A stretch of 6,177 bases of DNA from Gammaproteobacteria bacterium. GTDB lineage: Bacteria > Pseudomonadota > Gammaproteobacteria > Pseudomonadales > Azotimanducaceae. The notes beneath the pieces are model-generated. The model had not been told where the DNA came from. It saw nothing but the letters and a program-made list of their open reading frames with translations, and made no database searches. The DNA is taken from NCBI GenBank assembly GCA_002708205.1, contig PAMR01000064.1:9185-15361 (forward strand), written 5' to 3'. A program made the position numbers and the translations under genes. Within the stretch, counting starts at the first letter, position 1. Each line of letters opens with the position of its first letter. Of this stretch, positions 1-6,177 are shown one piece after another.

Positions 1-996
1 ATTACCTTCCCAACGAATTCCACCGTGTTCGTCACCAAAAAAAAAGTATTGGACACTTGGATCATTTCTGTCAGCTAATAGAGGCGTCTTGTCGTCGGTC
101 GCGAATGCTTTCAATCCGGCATCAGTAGTACAGAGATTCGGGTGATTTGCGGAAATCACGGTCGTTTGTACGAAAAGTGACGTAGCAAAGGGCAGTTTAC
201 CTTCGTTTCTGTCTTCAATTTCGTTGTATTGTCGGTCCATAAACAAATACGAACCCGCTTGAATTTCATTGAGTATCTCTGTTTCACCATCGATATTGAT
301 GGTTCCAGTACCACCGCCGGTCATGATGGGAGACTCGATCCCAATTTGGAGTAATCGATTTCGAAAAGTTTCCATCATTTCGAGAGCTTGTAATGATTTC
401 GTTTGCCGTTCTTGGAAAGAACGAATATGCATTAAATGCCCTGCGTACATCTGAAGTCCTCGAAATTCGAGGTGCTTATTTTTGCTAATTGAGATCGCTA
501 TTGCTTCGGCTCGACTATCGGGGGGTATACCTGTGCGATGTAATCCGGGGTCAAGGTCCAAAAGTAGATTAATTCGGACGTCTGACCGAAGGCTTGCAGC
601 GCCAATCATTTCAACGTTTCGTAGGGAATCCACTACTACTGTGATGTCAATCGTTCGCGAGAGATTGATTAGTCGATCGATTCCAGGTGCGGAGACAACA
701 GGTGAAGTGATGAGAATGTCTGAGATGCCCCCGGCTGCCATAGCCTCGGCCTCCCCCAGTTTTGCGCAACAGATTCCTTGGCCTCCGTTTAAAATTTGAC
801 GTTTAGCTATCTCGACGCACTTGTGTGTTTTGGTATGTGGTCTCAGTCGAATATTTGATTGGTCACAGTAACGTTGCATTAAAGTTTGATTGGTCTCGAA
901 TTTGTCTAAATCGATAACTAAGGCTGGTGTTTGAATGAGGGATGCCCCATTTTTTACACCAATTAGAGGAGCGTTGAGGAATGATTTTTTTCTCAT
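1..996 (-). CDS. PLP-dependent D-threonine aldolase / D-serine dehydratase (DSD1-like) family enzyme, C-terminus cut off by window edge
   Basis: The frame is open from ATG 996 to the left edge, giving 332 residues. The family usually has about 370-380, so roughly 40-50 C-terminal residues are missing. The protein opens with the fold-III N-terminal barrel: TPALVIDLD at residues 23-31, then RPHTKTHK at 52-59, where K56 is the expected Schiff-base lysine for pyridoxal phosphate. Further family motifs are CCAKLGEAEAM, YAGHLMHI near 184-191, the phosphate-binding GGGTGT at 227-232, AGSYLFMD, and DEHGG at 322-326. Members cleave or dehydrate D-beta-hydroxy amino acids in the cytoplasm using PLP plus a divalent metal. 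The usual metal ligands (His and Cys/Asp near the C-terminus) lie outside the window, so aldolase and dehydratase cannot be told apart. The ATG overlaps the TGA of the upstream hydrolase as ATGA, and only a weak purine-rich AGAAGAA stretch precedes it, which suggests translational coupling. Family assignment is confident; substrate is unknown. Confidence 0.92.
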   Translation of the reverse strand, partial: MRKKSFLNAPLIGVKNGASLIQTPALVIDLDKFETNQTLMQRYCDQSNIRLRPHTKTHKCVEIAKRQILNGGQGICCAKLGEAEAMAAGGISDILITSPVVSAPGIDRLINLSRTIDITVVVDSLRNVEMIGAASLRSDVRINLLLDLDPGLHRTGIPPDSRAEAIAISISKNKHLEFRGLQMYAGHLMHIRSFQERQTKSLQALEMMETFRNRLLQIGIESPIMTGGGTGTINIDGETEILNEIQAGSYLFMDRQYNEIEDRNEGKLPFATSLFVQTTVISANHPNLCTTDAGLKAFATDDKTPLLADRNDPSVQYFFFGDEHGGIRWEGN

Positions 997-1601
997 GTTA
1001 GTTGTTCTTCTAATATCGATTCGATAATGGTGTACAGATTTGTTTGTTTGCCACTAAAAAAATGATCAGCCCCATCAATAACAGTTACCTTTAGATTGGG
1101 ACTTTTTTCAACCAATGAGGCTAAATCCTTATTGTTGACGAAGTCATCCTGGGATCCAGTGATAGCTACGACCGGTGATTCAGTGAAGAAATCTGGGCGA
1201 ATTGCTCGTGTCGGTGGAGCGACAAGAAGGACTAGATCAGATTTTATTTGGGGTGTAGCTTTAGCCGCTATTACCGCGCCAAATGAATAACCGGCGATAA
1301 TGATTTTTTCGGGTTTGTAAGAATCGGAGACCCAGTTAAAAATGCTCAATAAATCTTCAACTTCCCCGTTTCCGTCATCGTGTTTTCCTTCGCTAAAACC
1401 GGTACCGCGAAAATTAAAACGTAGAGTGCTGATGCGTTGGTTAGACAGAGCTTTTTCAACGATCCGGACAATAGCGTCATCCATATTTCCCCCATATAAA
1501 GGATGTGGATGACACAGAATTGCCCATAGTGTTTTATTTTCTTCGTTAATAACGACTTCAAGATTGCCGGCGGGACCGGTAACAAACGTATTTTTGATCA
1601 T
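993..1601 (-). CDS. Small alpha/beta hydrolase, COG2945 / dienelactone-hydrolase-like
   Basis: This 202-residue protein has the compact alpha/beta-hydrolase fold of the COG2945 type, with no lid domain and no signal peptide, so it is predicted to be cytoplasmic. The family hallmark HPHPLYGGNMDD lies at residues 31-42, and RFNFRGTGFSEG at 61-72 forms the oxyanion-side loop. The nucleophile elbow GYSFGA (104-109) places the catalytic serine at S106. The acid is D152 or D153 in GSQDD, and the histidine is H180 in GADHFF. The full triad is present, so it should be an active esterase or hydrolase, but substrates in this family are largely unknown. It is the first gene of the minus-strand unit and overlaps the PLP enzyme by 4 bp (ATGA). 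No convincing Shine-Dalgarno sequence precedes its ATG. A role shared with the PLP enzyme is suggested only by the coupling. Confidence 0.88.
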   Translation of the reverse strand: MIKNTFVTGPAGNLEVVINEENKTLWAILCHPHPLYGGNMDDAIVRIVEKALSNQRISTLRFNFRGTGFSEGKHDDGNGEVEDLLSIFNWVSDSYKPEKIIIAGYSFGAVIAAKATPQIKSDLVLLVAPPTRAIRPDFFTESPVVAITGSQDDFVNNKDLASLVEKSPNLKVTVIDGADHFFSGKQTNLYTIIESILEEQLT

Positions 1602-1747
1602 TGGTTGTAGGACGTTTTTTAATGTTCGAGCATCTTAGCTCTATATGGAATGTCTTGCGTACCTCTGGAAAGAGAGCAGCAGCCTCAGTAACCTACGCGC
1701 CATAGAAATGTGTAACTGATTGAGATCGAAAAATCGGAGGAGTAAGA
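1602..1747. promoter_or_regulatory. Divergent intergenic region, presumed promoters for both units
   Basis: This 146-bp gap is the only non-coding stretch in the window. It separates the start of the minus-strand hydrolase from the start of the plus-strand ABC operon, so it must carry the upstream signals for both unless transcription enters from elsewhere. Looking on both strands I found AT-rich hexamers (TATATG at 1642-1647 plus; TAAGAT on minus at 1637-1632) but no -35 box at proper spacing. No individual promoter is called. I see no terminator hairpin, riboswitch or clear operator palindrome. Confidence 0.4.
1736..1741 (+). promoter_or_regulatory. Strong Shine-Dalgarno for the ABC ATPase, fixes a GTG start
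   Basis: GGAGGA lies six bases before GTG 1748, the ideal spacing. The GTG-initiated protein begins MIRVEHLTRRYG, the usual opening strand of an ABC nucleotide-binding domain. The GTG start is therefore well supported. Confidence 0.85.
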
Positions 1748-2659
1748 GTGATTCGGGTGGAACATTTGACTCGTCGTTATGGCGATGTGGTTGCTGCCGC
1801 GGATGTCAATTTTGATGTTGGCGCAGGCGAGATCGTGGGCCTATTGGGACACAATGGTGCGGGTAAAACAACGGTCATGAAAATACTGACGGGCTTTCTT
1901 GAGCCTAGTTCGGGAAAAGCCATCGTAGATGGTCTCGATGTCCAGCATTATCCAAGTCAGACAAGATCAAAGTTGGGCTACTTACCTGAAAATCTTCCCG
2001 TTTATCCCGAAATGTCTGTAGTGGATTACTTGCTTTTTGCTGCAAAGCTGCGACAGGTCGGCAATCAGTCTGCAGAGGAAGCCGTAAAAAAGGCTATGAA
2101 AGAAACTGACTTAGTCGATAGGGCATTCGATACGATTGGTACTTTATCGAGAGGCTACAGACAGAGAGTCGGTGTGGCTCAGGCGATTTTGCATACTCCG
2201 CAAGCCTTAATACTCGATGAACCCACCAATGGATTGGATCCTTCTCAGACACAGCACATGCGCGAACTGATTAAAGCTCGAGCGGAAACTGCTACGGTGA
2301 TCTTATCGACGCATATCATGCAAGAAGTCAGTGCTGTCTGTGATCGTGTACTCATCATGCGAGACGGCGTACTGGTTGTGGATGCGCGATTGGAAGATCT
2401 TCAACGTACCAACGATATCGAGCTTTATACAAGTTCCAGTATCGAATCGGTGCAGGAAGCACTGCGAGACCACGCGCAAGTAAAGGCTATGGGAGATCGA
2501 CTGATTGTTACGACTCCGAACGCCTTAGAAAATAAAAACGTCGATGAGATTGCTAGCTTGCTAGTGAAATCTGGGGTATCGATTTATTCACTCACCCCAG
2601 AACACCGCAGTTTAGAAACTCTTTTTAAAGAGGTAAGTGAGGTTGGGAATGCGGCTTGA
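1748..2659 (+). CDS. ABC transporter ATP-binding protein, GldA/NatA/CcmA-like
   Basis: This 303-residue cytoplasmic ATPase is predicted to power the permease encoded next to it. All nucleotide-binding elements are intact: Walker A GHNGAGKTT at residues 34-42 (K40), signature LSRGYRQRV at 133-141, Walker B LILDEP with D157 and catalytic E158, D-loop NGLDP at 161-165, and switch histidine H189 in STHIMQEV. The Q-loop reads GYLPEN (78-82), with Glu where many ABC proteins have Gln; this is common in the ABC-2/GldA branch. Residues from about 222 form a C-terminal extension ending RSLETLFKEVSE, like the DUF4162-type tails of ABC-2 ATPases. Translation starts at GTG 1748 behind a strong GGAGGA. 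The stop codon lies 11 bp inside the next gene, which implies coupling. Family assignment is firm; the cargo is not known. Confidence 0.95.
   Translation: MIRVEHLTRRYGDVVAAADVNFDVGAGEIVGLLGHNGAGKTTVMKILTGFLEPSSGKAIVDGLDVQHYPSQTRSKLGYLPENLPVYPEMSVVDYLLFAAKLRQVGNQSAEEAVKKAMKETDLVDRAFDTIGTLSRGYRQRVGVAQAILHTPQALILDEPTNGLDPSQTQHMRELIKARAETATVILSTHIMQEVSAVCDRVLIMRDGVLVVDARLEDLQRTNDIELYTSSSIESVQEALRDHAQVKAMGDRLIVTTPNALENKNVDEIASLLVKSGVSIYSLTPEHRSLETLFKEVSEVGNAA
2639..2642 (+). promoter_or_regulatory. Shine-Dalgarno favouring the ATG 2649 start of the permease-GldG gene
   Basis: GAGG lies six bases before ATG 2649. The in-frame GTG at 2637 has GAGG only three bases upstream (2630-2633), which is too close for efficient initiation. 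The downstream start also gives a normal permease N-terminus (MRLDTVLEVQRKEL) instead of adding four residues. Confidence 0.6.
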
Positions 2660-5564
2660 TACGGTTTTAGAGGTTCAGCGTAAAGAACTAGCTCTCTTCT
2701 TTTCGTCTCCGATTGGATATTTGTTTTTGGCGGCGTATGTCGGTTTTTCACTATTCGTATTCTTCTGGGGCTCGGCATTTTTTGCTCGGAATATCGCCGA
2801 TGTACGTCCGATGTTCGAGCAATTACCAGTTTTGCTGATATTTCTCAGTGCGGCTTTGACTATGAGAATGTGGAGCGAGGAGCGACGCTCAGGAACTTTG
2901 GAATTTATGATTACAGTACCGAGCACTACTTTCGAGTTGGTTGCTGGAAAGTTTCTCGCTTGTTGGTCTTTGTTAGGCATAGCATTGTTGTTGACCGTGC
3001 CATTACCGTTGACGGTCGCCTTTATAGGCGATCTTGATTGGGGGCCGGTTTTTGCTGGGTATATAGCTGCAATGTTTTTAGGAGCTAGTTACATCAGTAT
3101 TGGTTTGTTTGTGAGCTCGAAAACATCGAATCAGATCGTAGCACTATTAATTACATGTTTAATTGGCGGGGTGTTATTCGGTGTCGGTAGTGCTTTCGCG
3201 TTGGATTTAGTTTCCAATACAACCGCCGAAATCATGAGGTGGCTGGGTACGGGATCGCGATTTGAGTCGATTACTCGAGGTGTGATCGATTTTCGAGATC
3301 TTTATTACTATCTTTCAATTGCTGGTATTTTTCTAGTGTTCAACGTCTTCGCACTTGATTCTCAGGGTTGGGCGACGGATGGTAATGAGGAAAATCACCG
3401 CCGTGTACAAATAGTTAGTGGGTTATGCATTGCAAACCTTGTGATTGCTAATCTCTGGTTAGGTGGGATTAATTGGATGCGCTGGGATCTTACCGAAGGC
3501 AATCAATACTCGATTTCTCAGGCCACAAAAAGTTATCTATCTCAGCTGCGTGAGCCATTGTTGATTCGCGGTTATTTTAGCGAAAAAACACATCCTCTTT
3601 TAGGTCCACTTGTTCCCCAGTTGCAAGACTTACTTCGAGAGTACGAACTTTCTGCTGATGGCAGCATTCGTTTAGAGTTGATTGATCCAGCAGAGAATCC
3701 GGAATTAGAGGACGAGGCCAATACGAAATATGGAATACTGCCTGTGCCTTTTCAGGTAAGTGATCGATACCAAGCAAGTCTGGTTAATTCATATTTTGAT
3801 GTCCTGCTTCAATACGGAGACGAATACGAAGTGTTAGGTTTTCGAGAGCTGATAGAGATTAAAGTACGAGGCGAGTCCGAATTGGATGTTCAACTGCGAA
3901 ACCCTGAATACGATTTAACGCGGACGATCAAAAATATCGTCTATGGATTTCAAGGGGGTGATAGCGTTTTTACCAATATCAGTGACCCTGTAGTCTTTAC
4001 CGGATACATTTCGGCCGATCAAAAGCTGCCCGAATCTCTTATTTCTCTTCGTCAGAACTTTGTATCAGTTCTAGAGGAACTCGAGTCTGATAGTAAGGGA
4101 AATTTTAGCTGGGAGCTTTTGGACCCTGAGCAAGACCAAGGCGCTTTGGCACAATCGATAGCGGAAGATTATGGATTTCAGCCAATGGCTGCGAGTCTGT
4201 TTGATCAGAATAGATTTTATTTCTATTTGACATTAAGTGATGGTGAGACGGTGGTTCAACTTCCTATCCCACAGATGGATGATGCGGAGTCGATACGACG
4301 TGGTATTGAAGAGGGATTGAAAAGATATTCCGAGGGATTGTTGAAAACGGTAGGGCTGTCTATTCCAATTCAGGGGCAAACCCCTCAATTTCCTGGACAG
4401 CCACCGCCACCGCCGGGTAATCAGTTTGCGGATTTAAGGGATTCGTTGTCCGCTTCGTTTGATGTTCAGAGTCCGCAACTAGAAACCGATAGAACGAATA
4501 ATCTGGATATTTTGTTCGTCATGGATCCGGAGAGTCTGGACAATAAATCTGTTTTCGGAATCGACCAGTTTTTGATGAGAGGTGGTACCGTAGTCGTCTC
4601 TGCGAGTGCCTTCAAAACCGTGCTTACGCAGGATGCTCTAACGGCTATGCCGCGGTCTACGGGATTGGAAGGTTGGCTATCCCATAATGGAATTGAAATC
4701 GATGAAAGCCTAGTGCTGGATCCTCAAAATGCCTCGTTTCCTCTTCCGGTAACGAGACAGGCGGGAGCATTTAGTTTCCAAGACTATCGAATGATTAATT
4801 ACCCATTTTTCATAGACGTTCGGGATGATCAACTCAATCAAAACGTGGGTATTACGTCGGGACTTCCACAATTGACCATGGCTTGGGCATCGCCGATCGA
4901 AATCGATGAGGACAAAAATATCGCACGTAGCGTAACGCATTTAGTTCGAAGTACAGACGAGGCGTGGCGTTCATCAGTTCCGGATGTCATGCCACAATTA
5001 CAACAAGACGGTATCGTTTCTTATGCTCCAGATAGTGACCAGGCTTCACAAACAATGGCTGTGTTGGTGGAGGGTCGCTTTGATTCCTATTTTGATGAGT
5101 CACCTCTGGGAGTTGAAGTCGACGAGAGTTTGAATACCGATGATCTTGCGGAAGGTAATGAAATCGATGCGGCTGAGCCGGAAAAGGATTCAGGTACTGT
5201 TACTAGTGTGATCAGTCGTTCTCCTGAGTCCGCGCGTTTGATTGTTATCGGTTCTTCCGACTTTGTCGCCGATCAGACAATTCGGATGATTGGAATGCCG
5301 GATGGGACAATCTATGCCAATTCCATACAAATGATGGCAAATATTGTCGATTGGGCTCTCGAAGACGAATCACTTTTATCAATTCGAGGGCGAGGACACT
5401 TTAATCGAACTTTAAGACCGTTAGCGTCCGATGAACAAAAAGTATGGGAGTACCTAAATTACGGGGTTGCATTAATCGGAGTAGCGATTGTTTTTGGTAT
5501 GAGTCGATACAAAAGAAAATCCCGTCAAGCCAACATTTCTAATTGGTTAGGGGGAGAATCATGA
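2649..5564 (+). CDS. ABC-2 type permease fused to GldG-like (ABC_transp_aux) extracytoplasmic domain
   Basis: This protein has 971 residues from ATG 2649 (975 if GTG 2637 is used). Residues 1-240 are an ABC-2 permease: QRKELALFFSSPIGYLF at 10-26, the conserved SEERRSGTLEF at 76-86, and about six membrane helices (near 23-44, 58-73, 102-126, 133-156, 162-184, 218-236). After a short hydrophilic linker comes a seventh helix (253-273). Then RWDLTEGNQYSIS (278-290) marks the start of a GldG domain. About 660 extracytoplasmic residues follow, including a GldG/IFT52-like segment near 620-653 (DILFVMDP, MRGGTVVVSAS) and IGSSDFVAD (867-875). A last helix (936-952) leads to a basic tail, SRYKRKSRQ, which fits an inside C-terminus. 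GldF and GldG are separate proteins in Bacteroidetes; here they form one chain. A five-proline run (585-589) and an acidic stretch (816-847) interrupt the GldG part. It overlaps the ATPase gene by 11 bp and the DUF4340 gene by 4 bp. Its function outside gliding bacteria is unknown. Confidence 0.93.
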   Translation: MRLDTVLEVQRKELALFFSSPIGYLFLAAYVGFSLFVFFWGSAFFARNIADVRPMFEQLPVLLIFLSAALTMRMWSEERRSGTLEFMITVPSTTFELVAGKFLACWSLLGIALLLTVPLPLTVAFIGDLDWGPVFAGYIAAMFLGASYISIGLFVSSKTSNQIVALLITCLIGGVLFGVGSAFALDLVSNTTAEIMRWLGTGSRFESITRGVIDFRDLYYYLSIAGIFLVFNVFALDSQGWATDGNEENHRRVQIVSGLCIANLVIANLWLGGINWMRWDLTEGNQYSISQATKSYLSQLREPLLIRGYFSEKTHPLLGPLVPQLQDLLREYELSADGSIRLELIDPAENPELEDEANTKYGILPVPFQVSDRYQASLVNSYFDVLLQYGDEYEVLGFRELIEIKVRGESELDVQLRNPEYDLTRTIKNIVYGFQGGDSVFTNISDPVVFTGYISADQKLPESLISLRQNFVSVLEELESDSKGNFSWELLDPEQDQGALAQSIAEDYGFQPMAASLFDQNRFYFYLTLSDGETVVQLPIPQMDDAESIRRGIEEGLKRYSEGLLKTVGLSIPIQGQTPQFPGQPPPPPGNQFADLRDSLSASFDVQSPQLETDRTNNLDILFVMDPESLDNKSVFGIDQFLMRGGTVVVSASAFKTVLTQDALTAMPRSTGLEGWLSHNGIEIDESLVLDPQNASFPLPVTRQAGAFSFQDYRMINYPFFIDVRDDQLNQNVGITSGLPQLTMAWASPIEIDEDKNIARSVTHLVRSTDEAWRSSVPDVMPQLQQDGIVSYAPDSDQASQTMAVLVEGRFDSYFDESPLGVEVDESLNTDDLAEGNEIDAAEPEKDSGTVTSVISRSPESARLIVIGSSDFVADQTIRMIGMPDGTIYANSIQMMANIVDWALEDESLLSIRGRGHFNRTLRPLASDEQKVWEYLNYGVALIGVAIVFGMSRYKRKSRQANISNWLGGES
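4401..4415 (+). other. Five-consecutive-proline tract in the GldG domain
   Basis: Codons CCA CCG CCA CCG CCG encode P585-P589, inside a Pro/Gln-rich linker (TPQFPGQPPPPPG) that joins the two halves of the extracytoplasmic domain. Poly-proline of this length is known to stall ribosomes without elongation factor P, so efficient synthesis probably needs EF-P (inference). Confidence 0.8.
5094..5189 (+). other. Acidic low-complexity insert in the GldG domain
   Basis: Residues 816-847 of the fusion protein hold 13 Asp/Glu and one Lys in 32 positions. They lie between the conserved-looking LVEGRFDSYF and ARLIVIGSSDF segments. This is probably a disordered, variable surface loop outside the membrane. 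Confidence 0.7.
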
Positions 5565-6177
5565 CCAAAAATTCATTAGGAATTTTACTGGCAGCTCAGT
5601 TGATTTTGGTTCTGGTTGTTTGGGGATTGGGGCAACGGGATACCGAAGCTCCACAAGCGTTTCTTTCTTTTGATTCAGCAACCGTTGATAAGTTATCCAT
5701 CTCTGATGGTGAGACTTCTGTTGAATTGCTTCGAATTGGGGAAGAGTGGAAATATGGCGATGATGTTCCAGCGAATAAATCGAAGATCGAGGATGTTTTG
5801 AAAAAACTCGGTAATACGAGCGCCGGGTGGCCAGTCGGGGCGACGGGTTCGGCAGCAGAACGGTTTGAAGTTACCGATAATCTATTTCAACGACGCTTGG
5901 TCGCGAAAGCTGGTGAAGTTTTAGTCGCAGATATCTATTTGGGGACATCCCCAAGCTTCCGGAAGGTCCATGCTCGGCATGCCTCCGGAGGGCCTGTATA
6001 TTCGATTGATTTTTCAAACTACGAAGTTGGGGCAGAAGAGAACGAATGGTTGGACAAAGGCCTATTCCGTCCGCAGGGAAGTATTGCCGGCCTTGAGAGG
6101 AAGGGGCAGTTTGTTACTACGAAGCGAAACGGTACCTGGAGTTCGGGAGGTGACGATTTGAATCAATCAGAAATAAA
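5561..6177 (+). CDS. DUF4340 domain-containing membrane-anchored protein, C-terminus beyond window
   Basis: The frame is open from ATG 5561 to the right edge, giving 205 residues. A single hydrophobic segment (residues 6-23, after MTKNS) is an uncleaved signal anchor that places the rest outside the membrane. The body shows the repeating strand pattern of DUF4340 proteins: EEWKYGDDVPANKSKIEDVLKKL (61-83), AERFEVTDN (99-107), VADIYLGTSPSF (122-133), a VYSIDF strand (146-151), and NEWLDKGLF (161-169). Genes of this family commonly follow GldG-type genes, and here the start overlaps the upstream stop as ATGA. GGGGGAG at 5550-5556 serves as the ribosome-binding site. The protein probably forms an auxiliary extracytoplasmic subunit of the same complex; its molecular role is not established. 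Whether it is followed by more operon genes cannot be seen. Confidence 0.88.
   Translation, partial: MTKNSLGILLAAQLILVLVVWGLGQRDTEAPQAFLSFDSATVDKLSISDGETSVELLRIGEEWKYGDDVPANKSKIEDVLKKLGNTSAGWPVGATGSAAERFEVTDNLFQRRLVAKAGEVLVADIYLGTSPSFRKVHARHASGGPVYSIDFSNYEVGAEENEWLDKGLFRPQGSIAGLERKGQFVTTKRNGTWSSGGDDLNQSEI

Noticed and set aside
37..45. Run of nine A bases that could cause a frameshift in the PLP enzyme
   Set aside because: It encodes three Phe codons on the minus strand, and family motifs (DEHGG on one side, KAFATD on the other) stay in the same frame, so no slip is evident.
269..799. Two plus-strand open frames (269-454 and 482-799)
   Set aside because: They lie antisense to the PLP enzyme, whose reading frame has continuous family motifs. 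Their translations are low-complexity Ser/Arg-rich with no recognisable domain.
1096..1585. Open frames at 1096-1290 (+) and 1346-1585 (-)
   Set aside because: Both are alternative frames inside the alpha/beta hydrolase gene, which has an intact catalytic triad.
2584..4940. Minus-strand open frames opposite the ABC genes (2584-2778, 2675-2980, 3577-3777, 4710-4940)
   Set aside because: They are short, lack ribosome-binding sites or domains, and are fully covered by the well-supported plus-strand genes.
5940..5995. Cluster of short palindromes (GGGGACATCCCC, GGCATGCC, CTCCGGAG) that could be a hairpin, terminator or repeat unit
   Set aside because: It lies inside the DUF4340 coding frame, has no T-run after it, does not recur in the window, and the encoded residues fit the family pattern.
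5616..6161. Plus-strand open frames 5616-5801 and 5970-6161
   Set aside because: They are out-of-frame shadows of the DUF4340 gene, which reads continuously from ATG 5561 to the window edge.

Overview
The window (6177 bp, moderate GC by eye) reads as ordinary dense bacterial chromosome. The lineage is probably Gram-negative. The trio of an ABC ATPase, a permease joined to a GldG domain, and a DUF4340 protein occurs in Gammaproteobacteria and several other phyla. No ribosomal or other marker gene allows a firmer assignment, so the organism is inference only. I see no tRNA, rRNA, CRISPR array, insertion sequence, phage gene or clear terminator.

Layout: two divergent transcription units are separated by a 146-bp gene-free gap (1602-1747). 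The left unit runs on the minus strand. It starts with a small alpha/beta hydrolase of the COG2945 type (993-1601). This overlaps by ATGA a PLP-dependent fold-III enzyme of the D-threonine aldolase / D-serine dehydratase (DSD1-like) family (1-996), whose C-terminus lies beyond the left edge. The right unit runs on the plus strand: an ABC ATPase with a GTG start (1748-2659), a 971-residue ABC-2 permease fused to a GldG-type extracytoplasmic domain (2649-5564), and the start of a DUF4340 protein (5561 to the right edge).

The three right-hand genes overlap by 11 and 4 bp and are almost certainly translationally coupled. Together they predict one membrane complex: the ATPase drives the six-helix permease, whose C-terminal extension places about 660 residues of GldG-like sequence outside the membrane between two anchors, and the DUF4340 protein adds a second membrane-tethered extracytoplasmic subunit. 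The relatives GldA, GldF and GldG are known from Bacteroidetes gliding. The substrate or mechanical role in other bacteria is not established, and the sequence does not reveal it.

The main points of interest are the single-chain permease-GldG fusion, a five-proline run and an acidic insert within it, and the coupled hydrolase/PLP-enzyme pair. I found no clear sign of a wholly new system.
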